The translations under genes were made by a program, and so were the position numbers. The notes below the pieces were generated by a model. It saw only the letters and a list, made by a program, of their open reading frames with translations, had not been told where the DNA came from and made no database searches. Positions 26,364 to 33,434 of a DNA stretch of 38,811 nt are shown in pieces. The DNA is taken from contig JAFAZW010000078.1 in assembly GCA_019239415.1 (NCBI GenBank), positions 1 through 38,811 on the forward strand. Reading direction: 5' to 3'. Position 1 is the first letter of the stretch. Every line of letters starts with the position of its first letter. The DNA is from Alphaproteobacteria bacterium. GTDB lineage: Bacteria > Pseudomonadota > Alphaproteobacteria > Sphingomonadales > Sphingomonadaceae.

Positions 26364-27068
26364 TCAATAGGGCCCGGCGGGCGCGGCGGTGCCGGGCTGC
26401 ACGCCCCAGGGCCGCTCCCGGTACCATTTGGTGATGATGTACTTGACCCCGGCGCCCACCGGCATGCCGGTGTGGAGCGAGTAAGGGTTGGGCTGGCCAT
26501 GCTCGTCCAGGTTGTTCCAGGCGAGCAGGTTGCCCGTGCGCGGCGTCACCCGGACGTTCGCCTTGGTGAACCAGGTCTGGCCGCCTGCCTCCGGCTCGTT
26601 CAGGAAGATCATCGCCGTCCAGGTGCGCTGGCCGCCGACCTTCTCCTGCTCCGGCCAATAGGGCTCGGACGTGTAGAAGAAGTCGTGATGCTCCTTGAAC
26701 TGCTGGCCGGCGGCGTAGCGCTGGCCCTGGATGGTTTCGCCGTGGCGCGGGTCGATGCCCATCAGCATGTCGATCTTCGCCTGGACGCTGAGGTTGACGC
26801 GGTCGCTCAGCCGCAGGTTGCAGCTCTCGCTGGTGCGGAAGTCGGGATCGGCGCTCGGCGCCAGCAGCCCCGAGGGCACCCGGTCCTTGTCGATCAGCGC
26901 GATCACCTGCTCGCACTCTTTGGCCGTCAGGAAGTCGCGCACGACGAACAGGTCGAGGCCCATCGCCGGGATCTTGAGCGCGTTCGGCGTGTGCGACAGC
27001 CGCTCGCGGACGTGGCGGCCGATGTCGACGCGGTAGGCGAGGGACGGGTCGTAGCCCTGGCTGCTCAC
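26364..27068 (-). CDS. 2OG-Fe(II) oxygenase, prolyl 4-hydroxylase type
   Basis: 234-residue dioxygenase. The iron ligands are H127 and D129 in KEHHDF and distal H199 in SLHTG; K209, ten residues on, should bind the 2-oxoglutarate carboxylate, all as in P4H alpha-subunit-like enzymes. No signal peptide is evident, so probably cytoplasmic. Bacterial homologues hydroxylate proline in proteins such as EF-Tu, but the target here is unknown. The start is GTG 27068, overlapping the amidohydrolase stop as GTGA; the next ATG (MGLDLFV) would drop 35 residues but still keep the catalytic domain. Coupled to the amidohydrolase, and probably to DUF885 downstream. Confidence 0.9.
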   Translation of the reverse strand: MSSQGYDPSLAYRVDIGRHVRERLSHTPNALKIPAMGLDLFVVRDFLTAKECEQVIALIDKDRVPSGLLAPSADPDFRTSESCNLRLSDRVNLSVQAKIDMLMGIDPRHGETIQGQRYAAGQQFKEHHDFFYTSEPYWPEQEKVGGQRTWTAMIFLNEPEAGGQTWFTKANVRVTPRTGNLLAWNNLDEHGQPNPYSLHTGMPVGAGVKYIITKWYRERPWGVQPGTAAPAGPY

Positions 27069-28333
27069 GGGATCGGCCGGCCTTTCACCATCACATAGTC
27101 GATATGCTGGAGGACGCTGACGTCCTTCAGCGGATCGCCGGAAACGGCGATGAGGTCGCCCGAATAGCCGGGCGCGATCCGACCCACCTCGCGCTCCAAG
27201 CCGAGCAGCCTGGCGGCGCCGGTCGTTGCCGACGCGATCGCCTCGGCCGGACTCATGCCCACCAGCTCGACATAATGGACGAACTCGCCCGCATTCCTGC
27301 CATGCTCGTAGACGCCCGCGTCCGTCCCGAAGATGACCGGCACCCCGGCCGCGCGGGCAAGCCGTGCGGCCTTGCCGACCTCGTTCAGCGTCATCCGCAC
27401 CTTCTCCTCGACGATCGGCGTGTAGACGCCCTTGCCGAGCCTTTCGCGGATGCCGGTAAACGCCATCAGGGTCGGCACCAGCACGGTGCCGCGCTGCTTC
27501 ATCAGCTGGATCGTGGCCGGGCTGGCGAAGGTGCCGTGCTCGATCGAATCGACCCCGGCGCGCACCGCCGCCGCGATGCCCGCGTCGGCATGGGCGTGGG
27601 CGGCGACCTTGAGGCCGAGATTGTGCGCGGTCGCGACGATGGCGCGCATCTCCTCGTCGGTGAAGGCCTGGCCGAGGCCCTTGTCGCCCTGGCTCAGCAC
27701 GCCGCCGGTGGCGTGGAACTTGATCACGTCGGCGCCGAGCTTCGCCGCCTCGCGCACCCGCGCCGCGCACTGGTCGGCGCCGGTGCAGGTATTATGGCCG
27801 TCGAGCGCCTCGGCGACTTCGGGACGGAAGCCGGAAACGTCGCCATGGCCGCCGATCGTCGACAGCGCCTGCCCCGCCGCCAGCATGCGCGGCCCCGGGA
27901 CGAGTCCCTGGGCGATGGCGTCGCGGAGCGCGAAGCCGCCGAGCCTGGTCGAGCCGAGGTCGCGCACCGTGGTGAACCCGGCGCGGGCAGTGGTGAGCGC
28001 GTTGCGCGCGCCGACCAGCGCCATCCACTCGTCCGACAGCGTCGCCTCCTGCCAGAAGGGCGCGCCCGGCACCGACATGAAGTGGACGTGGGTGTCGATG
28101 AGGCCGGGAAGGACCATCTTGTCCTGCAGCTCGACCACCTTGGCCCCCGCCGGCGCCGGCGCGACCCCGGCCGCGACGGACTGGATGCGGCCGTCGACGA
28201 TGACGATCGTCGAAGGCCCCTGCGCCGGCTGCGCGGCATCGACGATTAGGCGGCCGGCATGGACGACCACCGTGTCTGCCGCTGCCGGCGTCGCGACGAG
28301 GGCGGCGAGAAGGATGAAAAGGCGTTTCAGCAT
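27065..28333 (-). CDS. Exported metal-dependent amidohydrolase
   Basis: 422 residues with a signal peptide (MLKRLFILLAALVATPAAAD). Amidohydrolase-superfamily TIM barrel with H82 and H84 (DTHVHF), K205 (ADVIKFHATGG, the probable carboxylated lysine), H246 or H248 (AAHAHAD), H266 (IEHGTFA) and D338 (FGTDAG). The pattern fits the imidazolonepropionase-like or Xaa-Pro/Xaa-Lys dipeptidase-like exported branch; the exact substrate is unknown. C183 and C189 in CTGADQC may form a disulfide in the periplasm. Its stop overlaps the P4H start. The upstream terminator at 28400-28429 isolates it from the RcnB-like gene, so a promoter should lie in 28334-28400. Confidence 0.92.
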   Translation of the reverse strand: MLKRLFILLAALVATPAAADTVVVHAGRLIVDAAQPAQGPSTIVIVDGRIQSVAAGVAPAPAGAKVVELQDKMVLPGLIDTHVHFMSVPGAPFWQEATLSDEWMALVGARNALTTARAGFTTVRDLGSTRLGGFALRDAIAQGLVPGPRMLAAGQALSTIGGHGDVSGFRPEVAEALDGHNTCTGADQCAARVREAAKLGADVIKFHATGGVLSQGDKGLGQAFTDEEMRAIVATAHNLGLKVAAHAHADAGIAAAVRAGVDSIEHGTFASPATIQLMKQRGTVLVPTLMAFTGIRERLGKGVYTPIVEEKVRMTLNEVGKAARLARAAGVPVIFGTDAGVYEHGRNAGEFVHYVELVGMSPAEAIASATTGAARLLGLEREVGRIAPGYSGDLIAVSGDPLKDVSVLQHIDYVMVKGRPIP

Positions 28334-28393
28334 GCCGACGGCACCCCGGGAAGGAAGGCGCCGTTCATGCTGTGGCCGGGGCCGCTTTGACAA

Positions 28394-28429
28394 GGAAAAA
28401 GCCCGGCAGCGCGCTGGCGCTCCCGGGCT
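28394..28429 (-). terminator. Intrinsic terminator after the RcnB-like gene
   Basis: Inverted repeat AGCCCGG (28400-28406) plus AGCGC (28408-28412), loop GCTG, GCGCT (28417-28421) and CCGGGCT (28423-28429), with one internal mismatch. The run of A at 28396-28400 on the plus strand becomes a T-tract right after the hairpin for minus-strand transcription. It begins 25 bases after the RcnB-like stop codon. This is the only textbook intrinsic terminator I found in the window. Confidence 0.9.
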
Positions 28430-28454
28430 CCTTCCCATGCGGTTGCGACCCTTC

Positions 28455-29321
28455 CTACCAGAAGAAGTCGTAGATCACGTCGATCACCTCGCCGGTGTAG
28501 ACGTCCACCAGGACCACGTCGTTATAATAGCGGACCCACTGGGTGCCGTACGGCGCCGGCGGCAGGCGGTACTGCCACGGATCCGAGATCCAGTAGTTTC
28601 GGCCCCAGAAGATCTCGTCGAGGACCAGCCCGATCGACAGCCGGTTGTAGCCATAGCCGTAGCCGTACGGCGCGTAATAAGGCGACCGGAACAGGCTGCG
28701 GTTCGAATAGCGGTAGCGCTGCCAGTCGTAGCGATTGTCGCTCCGCCAGCCGCGGTTCCAGTTGTTGCGCCAGTCGCGGCTGCCGCTCCGGTTGGCGCGA
28801 TAGTCGCCGCCGTTGCGCGGCCAGTCGTTGCGGCTCCACGAGCCCGTATCTTGCCGGCGATACTGCTCGCGCACCTGCCGCTCGTAATTCGCCTCGTTCT
28901 CCGCCGCGCGGCGCTGGTAGCGCTCCGGCATGCCCTGCGAGACCTGGCGATTGGCCGCCCGGCTCGCCTCGATCTGCTGGCGGTAGGCGTCCTGCTGGGT
29001 GTTGCCGCCGCGATAGGCCTGCTGGCCCTGATAGCCCTGGCGGTAGCCGCGGGTCTGGACCTGCTGCTGCACCTGGACCTGTTGCTGCTGCTGCTGGACC
29101 TGCGCCTGCTGGCGACCCTGCCAGCCGCCGCCGCGATACTGCTCGGCGCGGGGCGCCTGCTGCTGCTGCGGCGCCTGCTGGCGCTCCTGCCGCGCCGGCC
29201 GCTGGCCGTCGCTGCGCTGATGATGCTCGCCGTCGCCGCGGCCGCGCCAACCGTTGTCCTGCGCCGCCAGCGGGCTCGCCGCCGTCGTCGCGATAAGCAA
29301 TCCGATCAATGCCTTGCGCAT
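28455..29321 (-). CDS. RcnB-like exported Q/R-rich protein
   Basis: 288 residues with signal peptide MRKALIGLLIATTAASPLAAQ. Residues about 25-110 are low-complexity and rich in Q, R and G, followed by a coiled or disordered basic stretch, then a C-terminal domain with many aromatic residues (YYAPYGYGYGYNRLSIGLVLDEIFWGRNYWISDP...YGTQWVRYYNDVVLVDVYTGEVIDVIYDFFW). That C-terminus matches the RcnB family, named after an E. coli periplasmic nickel/cobalt homeostasis protein, though most homologues are untested. Start chosen at the signal-peptide methionine, not 13 codons upstream. A strong terminator follows, and the gene stands alone. It diverges from the crotonase gene. Confidence 0.87.
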   Translation of the reverse strand: MRKALIGLLIATTAASPLAAQDNGWRGRGDGEHHQRSDGQRPARQERQQAPQQQQAPRAEQYRGGGWQGRQQAQVQQQQQQVQVQQQVQTRGYRQGYQGQQAYRGGNTQQDAYRQQIEASRAANRQVSQGMPERYQRRAAENEANYERQVREQYRRQDTGSWSRNDWPRNGGDYRANRSGSRDWRNNWNRGWRSDNRYDWQRYRYSNRSLFRSPYYAPYGYGYGYNRLSIGLVLDEIFWGRNYWISDPWQYRLPPAPYGTQWVRYYNDVVLVDVYTGEVIDVIYDFFW

Positions 29322-29373
29322 CGATTTCACTCCTTCACCAGGCGGCGACGATTCGCTCACCCCATGAACTGCC

Positions 29374-29385
29374 GTTTACGTAAAC
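29374..29385. promoter_or_regulatory. Palindromic candidate operator before the crotonase
   Basis: GTTTACGTAAAC is a perfect 12-bp palindrome in the 115-bp divergent gap, 51 bases upstream of the crotonase ATG and 52 bases from the RcnB-like start. Motifs with TTTACGTAAA cores resemble sites of regulators of acyl-CoA metabolism in proteobacteria, but I cannot confirm which one. It is AT-rich against a GC-rich background, which makes chance symmetry less likely. Confidence 0.5.
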
Positions 29386-29436
29386 CTTGCTGAGCCGTTG
29401 CTGAACTGTAACGTCAGCGATGCGAAAGGATTGGCG

Positions 29437-30252
29437 ATGGCGGAGGAGCGGGTAGCGATCGAGCGGGACGGCGGCGTCGCCCATCTGGCGCTCGCGCGCG
29501 AGGACAAGCTGAACGCCATGGACGGAGAGATGTTCGCCGCGATCGGCGAGGCCTTCCGCACGCTCGGCGCCGATCCGTCCGTGCGCTGCATCCTCCTCTC
29601 CGCACGCGGGCGGCACTTCACCGCCGGGCTCGATCTCCATTACGCGGGGAGCCAGTTCGCGCCGGCGGCGGATCTCGGCCGCGCCGCCGAATCGCGCCTG
29701 CGACACATCCAGTGGCTGCAGGATTGCTTCACCGCCGCCGAGGCGGCGCGGGCGCCGGTGATCGCCGCGATCCACGGCGGCTGCATCGGCGCCGGAGTCG
29801 ATCTCGCCTGCGCCTGCGACATCCGCATTGCCGCCGCCGACACCTTCTTCCAGGTCGCGGAAGTGGATGTCGCGATCACCGCCGACCTCGGCACCTTGCA
29901 GCGCATGACCCGGCTGCTGCCGGAAGGCATCGTGCGCGAGCTCGCCTACACCGCTCGTCGCCTCCCCGCCGACGAGGCGCTCCGCCTCGGCTTCGTCAAT
30001 CGCGTCGAGCCGGATCGGGAGGCCGTCGTCGCTGCGGGATTCGCCCTCGCCCGCGCCATCGCGGCCAAGTCCCCCCTCGCGGTGGCGGGCGCGAAGGCCA
30101 GCCTCAACTACAGCCGCGGCCGCACCGTGGAGGAAGGGTTGCGCCAGGTCGCGCTGTGGAACGCCGCCACCCTCGTTAGCGCGGACCTGACTACTGCCGT
30201 GGAGGCGCGCCTCACCAGGGCAGACCCCACGTTCGACGATCTGGATTCGTAG
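29437..30252 (+). CDS. Crotonase, delta3,5-delta2,4-dienoyl-CoA isomerase type
   Basis: 271-residue enoyl-CoA hydratase/isomerase superfamily member, acting on acyl-CoA in the cytoplasm. D122, E142 and D150 have the same spacing (20 and 8) as the catalytic D176, E196 and D204 of rat dienoyl-CoA isomerase (ECH1). The context EVDVAITADLGTLQRM is typical of that branch, which helps degrade unsaturated fatty acids with odd-numbered double bonds. Oxyanion-hole segments are HFTAGLDL and GGCIGAG. ATG 29437 has AAGGA seven bases upstream; an in-frame start 13 codons earlier lacks an RBS. No other beta-oxidation gene lies nearby. A palindrome upstream may be its operator. Confidence 0.88.
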   Translation: MAEERVAIERDGGVAHLALAREDKLNAMDGEMFAAIGEAFRTLGADPSVRCILLSARGRHFTAGLDLHYAGSQFAPAADLGRAAESRLRHIQWLQDCFTAAEAARAPVIAAIHGGCIGAGVDLACACDIRIAAADTFFQVAEVDVAITADLGTLQRMTRLLPEGIVRELAYTARRLPADEALRLGFVNRVEPDREAVVAAGFALARAIAAKSPLAVAGAKASLNYSRGRTVEEGLRQVALWNAATLVSADLTTAVEARLTRADPTFDDLDS

Positions 30253-30325
30253 GATCGGTGAACAGCCCACCCGGCGGAGGCGTTGTGCCGCTGGTGCTCA
30301 CCCAAAGAATCGAGGAAAGCCTCTT

Positions 30326-31303
30326 TTGCCGAGCCAGGCCGATACGCCGACCGACGCCCGCCGGGACTTGGCGCTCCTCGAGCTGATTCGCGCGGTCGGC
30401 GAGACCGGATATCGCTTCGTCACGGTGACGCCCGAAACGCATCGCCGCGTCCTGGAACGCCGTGCCGCCGCTCGCGCTTGCGACCTGCGCGACGTGTTCG
30501 GATGGAACCTGCCCTTTGACGAGATCCTGCTACCCCAGCCTATCCGCAATGCTCTGCGCGACGGCGGAATGATGGTGCGGGAGGAGGGGGCCTGTAAGAG
30601 TCTGGTTCGGATATCGTCGATCGGCGACAGGCTCTTTCTTCACTCCGCCTATCCGACGGAAGACGCCGACGCCGTCTTCCTCGGTCCGGACAGCTACCGC
30701 TTCGCCGCCTTCCTGTCCGCCGAGATTCCGGCTCTGGGGCCGGTACGTCGTCTCGTCGACGTCGGCACCGGCGCCGGTGTCGGCGCCATCGCGGCGGCCC
30801 CGCTGCTGATGGACGCGCAGCTGACGCTCACCGATGTCAACCCTCTCGCGCTGAGGCTCGCGCGAATCAACGCGGCGTACGCCGGACTCGACGTCGAGAC
30901 GGTCGAATGTGAAGGCCTCGCGGGCGTCCCCGACCCTCTTGATCTGGTCATCGCCAACCCTCCGTTCATCGTCGACCCGCTCCGCCGGACCTACCGCGAC
31001 GGGGGAGACTTGCACGGTGCGCGGCTGTCGCTCGACTGGGCCACCGAAGCCGCTGGTCGGCTCGCTCCGGGCGGCGCGGTTCTCCTCTACACCGGGAGCG
31101 CGATCGTGGCGGGCCGGGACGGGTTCAAGGAGGCTCTCGGCCGCGCCATGGCGGCGCGGGGTTGCGCGACGCGTTATTACGAGATCGACCCCGATATCTT
31201 CGGCGAGCAGCTCGATCAGCCGGGTTACGAGGAGGTGGAAAGGATCGCGGCCGTCGGGGCGGTTATCCGGCGCCCGCCGACAAATCGGACAGCCGCAGCT
31301 TGA
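30326..31303 (+). CDS. SAM-dependent methyltransferase with NPPF motif
   Basis: 325 residues from a TTG start. The class I methyltransferase domain has motif I VDVGTGAGVG (144-153), an acidic ribose contact at D170/N172 (LTDVNPLA) and motif IV NPPF (211-214), the mark of N-methylation of glutamine or of purines (HemK/PrmC, RsmC, MTS group). The first 130 or so residues are a separate domain that I do not recognise. TTG 30326 is preceded by GAGGAAAG (30312-30319), and the next in-frame ATG (residue 82) would remove much of that domain. The target, protein or RNA, is unknown. It stands between the crotonase and rpsU on the same strand. Confidence 0.82.
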   Translation: MPSQADTPTDARRDLALLELIRAVGETGYRFVTVTPETHRRVLERRAAARACDLRDVFGWNLPFDEILLPQPIRNALRDGGMMVREEGACKSLVRISSIGDRLFLHSAYPTEDADAVFLGPDSYRFAAFLSAEIPALGPVRRLVDVGTGAGVGAIAAAPLLMDAQLTLTDVNPLALRLARINAAYAGLDVETVECEGLAGVPDPLDLVIANPPFIVDPLRRTYRDGGDLHGARLSLDWATEAAGRLAPGGAVLLYTGSAIVAGRDGFKEALGRAMAARGCATRYYEIDPDIFGEQLDQPGYEEVERIAAVGAVIRRPPTNRTAAA

Positions 31304-31451
31304 AACTCCGTGCGGCCGCTGCTATCGGCGCCGCGCGTCGTCGCGGGGAGTTGCTCGCGGCGAACCCTTTTTTGTGGTATCGGGGATTTTTCGGGGCGGC
31401 GCCTCGCGGCGGCCGCCTCGCTCCATTCGAAGCGGAGAGTGACGGGACTTT
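31304..31451 (+). other. Upstream region of rpsU
   Basis: 148 bases without a gene. It includes a T-rich stretch (about 31368-31374 and 31387-31391) that stands out in GC-rich sequence and probably marks the rpsU promoter. A weak -35-like TTGCTC at 31351 with TGGTAT at 31375 is the best pair I can offer. No clear RNA element was seen. Confidence 0.35.
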
Positions 31452-31658
31452 ATGCAAATCATCGTTCGCGACAACAATGTCGACCAGGCGCTGCGCGCGC
31501 TCAAGAAGAAGCTGCAGCGCGAGGGCGTCTATCGCGAGATGAAGCTCCGCCGCCACTATGAGAAGCCGTCCGAGAAGCGCGCCCGCGAGCGCGCCGCGGC
31601 GATCCGCCGCGCCCGCAAGCTCGAGCGCAAGCGCGCCGAGCGCGACGGGGTGCGCTGA
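31452..31658 (+). CDS. rpsU: 30S ribosomal protein S21
   Basis: 68-residue, very basic small-subunit protein that sits near the anti-Shine-Dalgarno end of 16S rRNA and supports initiation. [43 protein letters not shown] is the typical S21 sequence; the arginine-rich C-terminal helix is complete. In E. coli rpsU heads the rpsU-dnaG-rpoD operon; here it stands alone, followed by a hairpin-rich gap and an FKBP gene. The start is unambiguous, though the Shine-Dalgarno region (GGAGAGTGACGGGAC) is set rather far from the ATG. Confidence 0.97.
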   Translation: MQIIVRDNNVDQALRALKKKLQREGVYREMKLRRHYEKPSEKRARERAAAIRRARKLERKRAERDGVR

Positions 31659-31666
31659 GGCTTTCT

Positions 31667-31694
31667 CGTCACGCCAGCGCAGGCTGGCATCCCG
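31667..31694. repeat. REP-like short palindrome after rpsU
   Basis: The perfect stem GCCAGC-GCAG-GCTGGC (31673-31688) sits in a CGTCACGCCAGC...GCTGGCATCCCG context that resembles one half of the dispersed GTCATGCC-GGCATCC intergenic repeats, also seen downstream of parB. It begins nine bases after the rpsU stop. Confidence 0.6.
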
Positions 31695-31696
31695 GC

Positions 31697-31722
31697 GGGT
31701 GAAAGCCGCGGCGTTTTCACCC
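31697..31722. other. Hairpin in the rpsU-FKBP gap
   Basis: GGGTGAAA (31697-31704) and TTTCACCC (31715-31722) form an 8-bp stem around a GC-rich loop. It follows the REP-like palindrome directly. Not followed by a T-tract. Confidence 0.55.
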
Positions 31723-31787
31723 CCCTCAGGCTCCAGCCTTCCCGGGGCGACGGACGGCATCCTCGACCCCCAGCTTGCTTCCAGGAG

Positions 31788-31818
31788 GGGCGGCGATTAT
31801 CGCCGCCCTTCTGCTTTC
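31788..31818 (+). terminator. Strong hairpin before the FKBP gene, possible rpsU terminator
   Basis: GGGCGGCGA (31788-31796), loop TTA, TCGCCGCCC (31800-31808): a perfect 9-bp GC stem with a 3-base loop, followed by TTCTGCTTTC. The tail is T-enriched but interrupted, so termination may be partial. It lies 21 bases before the FKBP ATG, so it could equally fold in the FKBP leader and affect translation. Confidence 0.5.
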
Positions 31819-31829
31819 GGGGAACCATC

Positions 31830-32435
31830 ATGTCCGTGACCGCCGTCCCGCTCCGTCCGATCAAGAAGGGCTCGGTCGCGAAATTCTGGGCCGCCCTCGT
31901 CCTCCTCACCCTTCTCGCCGTGGCGCTCGCCTGGTGGACGACGGCCGGCTTCCAGGCGACGACGCTTCCCTCGGGGGTCCGGATCAAGCCGCTTCGCCAG
32001 GGTAAGGGCGCGCTCATCACCGCCAACGATGTCGTGGCCCTCAATTACCGGCTGCATGTCGGAACGAAGCAGGCGCCGGTGATCCAGGACAGCCGCGAGA
32101 CTGGTCAGCCTTTCGTCACCACCACGCAGGGCCTGTTCCCGGGTTTCGCCGACGGCTTGCAGCACATGCGGCCGGGCGGGTCCTACGTGCTGACGCTGCC
32201 GGGCGGCACGCACGTGCCGACGCAGATGCCGGGCGCGCCATTCAAGCCGTCCGACACCCTGGTGTTCGAGATCGACGTCCTCCAGGTCGAGGCCGGTGCC
32301 GCGCAACGCTTCCTGCAGGCCCAGCAGATGCAGCGGATGCAACAGCTCCAGCAGTTGCAGCAGCTTCAGCAGGGACGTGGGCAGGGCGGATCCCCCGGCG
32401 CGGGCAATCAGGCCGAAGCGTCCGAGGCACGCTGA
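31830..32435 (+). CDS. Membrane-anchored FKBP-type peptidyl-prolyl isomerase
   Basis: 201 residues: a short basic N-terminus, one transmembrane helix (about 19-42, FWAALVLLTLLAVALAWWTTAG), then an FKBP domain (about 45-155, with VVALNYRLHVG, FPGFADGLQHMRPGG and LVFEIDVLQVE) facing the periplasm. It probably speeds proline isomerisation in exported proteins. The C-terminal tail (about 160-185) is a Q/L-rich repeat (QQMQRMQQLQQLQQLQQ), probably a coiled coil or disordered linker. It ends six bases before the convergent signal peptidase gene. The proline-isomerase active site looks only partly conserved, so a chaperone-like role is possible. Confidence 0.88.
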   Translation: MSVTAVPLRPIKKGSVAKFWAALVLLTLLAVALAWWTTAGFQATTLPSGVRIKPLRQGKGALITANDVVALNYRLHVGTKQAPVIQDSRETGQPFVTTTQGLFPGFADGLQHMRPGGSYVLTLPGGTHVPTQMPGAPFKPSDTLVFEIDVLQVEAGAAQRFLQAQQMQRMQQLQQLQQLQQGRGQGGSPGAGNQAEASEAR

Positions 32436-32441
32436 GCCGCG

Positions 32442-33332
32442 TCAGCGTCCCTCCGGGGGCCTCAGCGAGGTCCCGGCCCGGCCGCCGCGCAGCGCGGTGA
32501 CCCAGCTCAGCGGGTTCAGCCAGGTCGAAGAGCCGTCATAGGAAAAGGTGATGAACTCGGCGCGGCCGCCGATATTCTCCCACGGCACCGGCCCGCCGAG
32601 GCCGTTTAGCGCCCTCGCGACCCGGCTGTCCGCGGAATTGTCGCGATTGTCGCCCATCAGGAAGACGTGGCCGGCCGGGACCGTGACCGGCCCGTAATTG
32701 TCCTCCATCGACGGGCCCTCGTCGAGCGTGTCGTAGGAGCGGCCGTTCGGCAGCGTCTCGCGGAAGACGGGGAGCCGGCAATAGGCCTTGCCGTCGCGAA
32801 CCACGCGGTGCGAGCCGAACGGGTCGTGGTCGCGCAGGCCGTCGCACGGCACGTTCGGATCGACCGGGATCATCGTCTCGCCCCGCGCCTCGCGCTTCAC
32901 CGGCTGGCCGTTGAGGTAGAGCCGCCCGTCGACCATCCGCACCGTGTCGCCGGGGACGCCCACCACCCGCTTGATATAATCGGACGTCTCCCCCGGCGGC
33001 GTGACGATGACGACGTCACCGCGCTCCGGCATGCGCCCCAGCAGTCGCCCGGAGAAATGCGGGAAGACATGGAAGGACGGCGACACCCACGACCAGCCGT
33101 AGGGGAATTTGCTCACCACCAGCCGGTCCCCCTTCAGCAGGCCGGGCATCATCGATTCGGACGGAATGTAGAAGGGCTTCGCGACGAAGCTGTGGAAGAG
33201 CAGGACGGCGACGACCAGCCAGAAGATGCCGCGCAACTCCGCCCACCAGTCGGTGCCGGTCTTCGCGGGCGGCGCGGATTCGGCGGACGTTTGGGACGCG
33301 CCCGGCGCGGCGGCGGGGTCGCTGAGGCTCAC
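32442..33332 (-). CDS. lepB: Signal peptidase I, copy 1 (downstream)
   Basis: 296-residue inner-membrane serine peptidase that removes signal peptides from exported proteins. Nucleophile S60 in IPSESMMPG, general-base K121 in YIKRVVGVPGDT, box D/E GHVFLMGDNRDNSADSR. One transmembrane helix at about 34-52 with a proline/alanine-rich cytoplasmic N-terminus. It is clearly homologous along its whole length to the adjacent copy at 33435-34319 and keeps both catalytic residues, so both should be active. GTG start with AGGAG about ten bases upstream. The 102-base gap to the other copy holds no gene. Last gene of the pyrE-pdxJ-acpS-lepB run. Confidence 0.95.
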   Translation of the reverse strand: MSLSDPAAAPGASQTSAESAPPAKTGTDWWAELRGIFWLVVAVLLFHSFVAKPFYIPSESMMPGLLKGDRLVVSKFPYGWSWVSPSFHVFPHFSGRLLGRMPERGDVVIVTPPGETSDYIKRVVGVPGDTVRMVDGRLYLNGQPVKREARGETMIPVDPNVPCDGLRDHDPFGSHRVVRDGKAYCRLPVFRETLPNGRSYDTLDEGPSMEDNYGPVTVPAGHVFLMGDNRDNSADSRVARALNGLGGPVPWENIGGRAEFITFSYDGSSTWLNPLSWVTALRGGRAGTSLRPPEGR

Positions 33333-33434
33333 CCTTTCAAGACTCCTGATTGAGGGATGGCGACGGCGCCGGCTTCGGCGGTGTCGGTTCGCGGCGCGAG
33401 GTGGCGCGTCGCCGCGGCCGCGTCAACCCTGGCG

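Noticed and set aside
32340-32400. CAGCAG-type repeats in the FKBP gene as a regulatory repeat
   Set aside because: They encode the in-frame Q/L-rich tail and need no other explanation.
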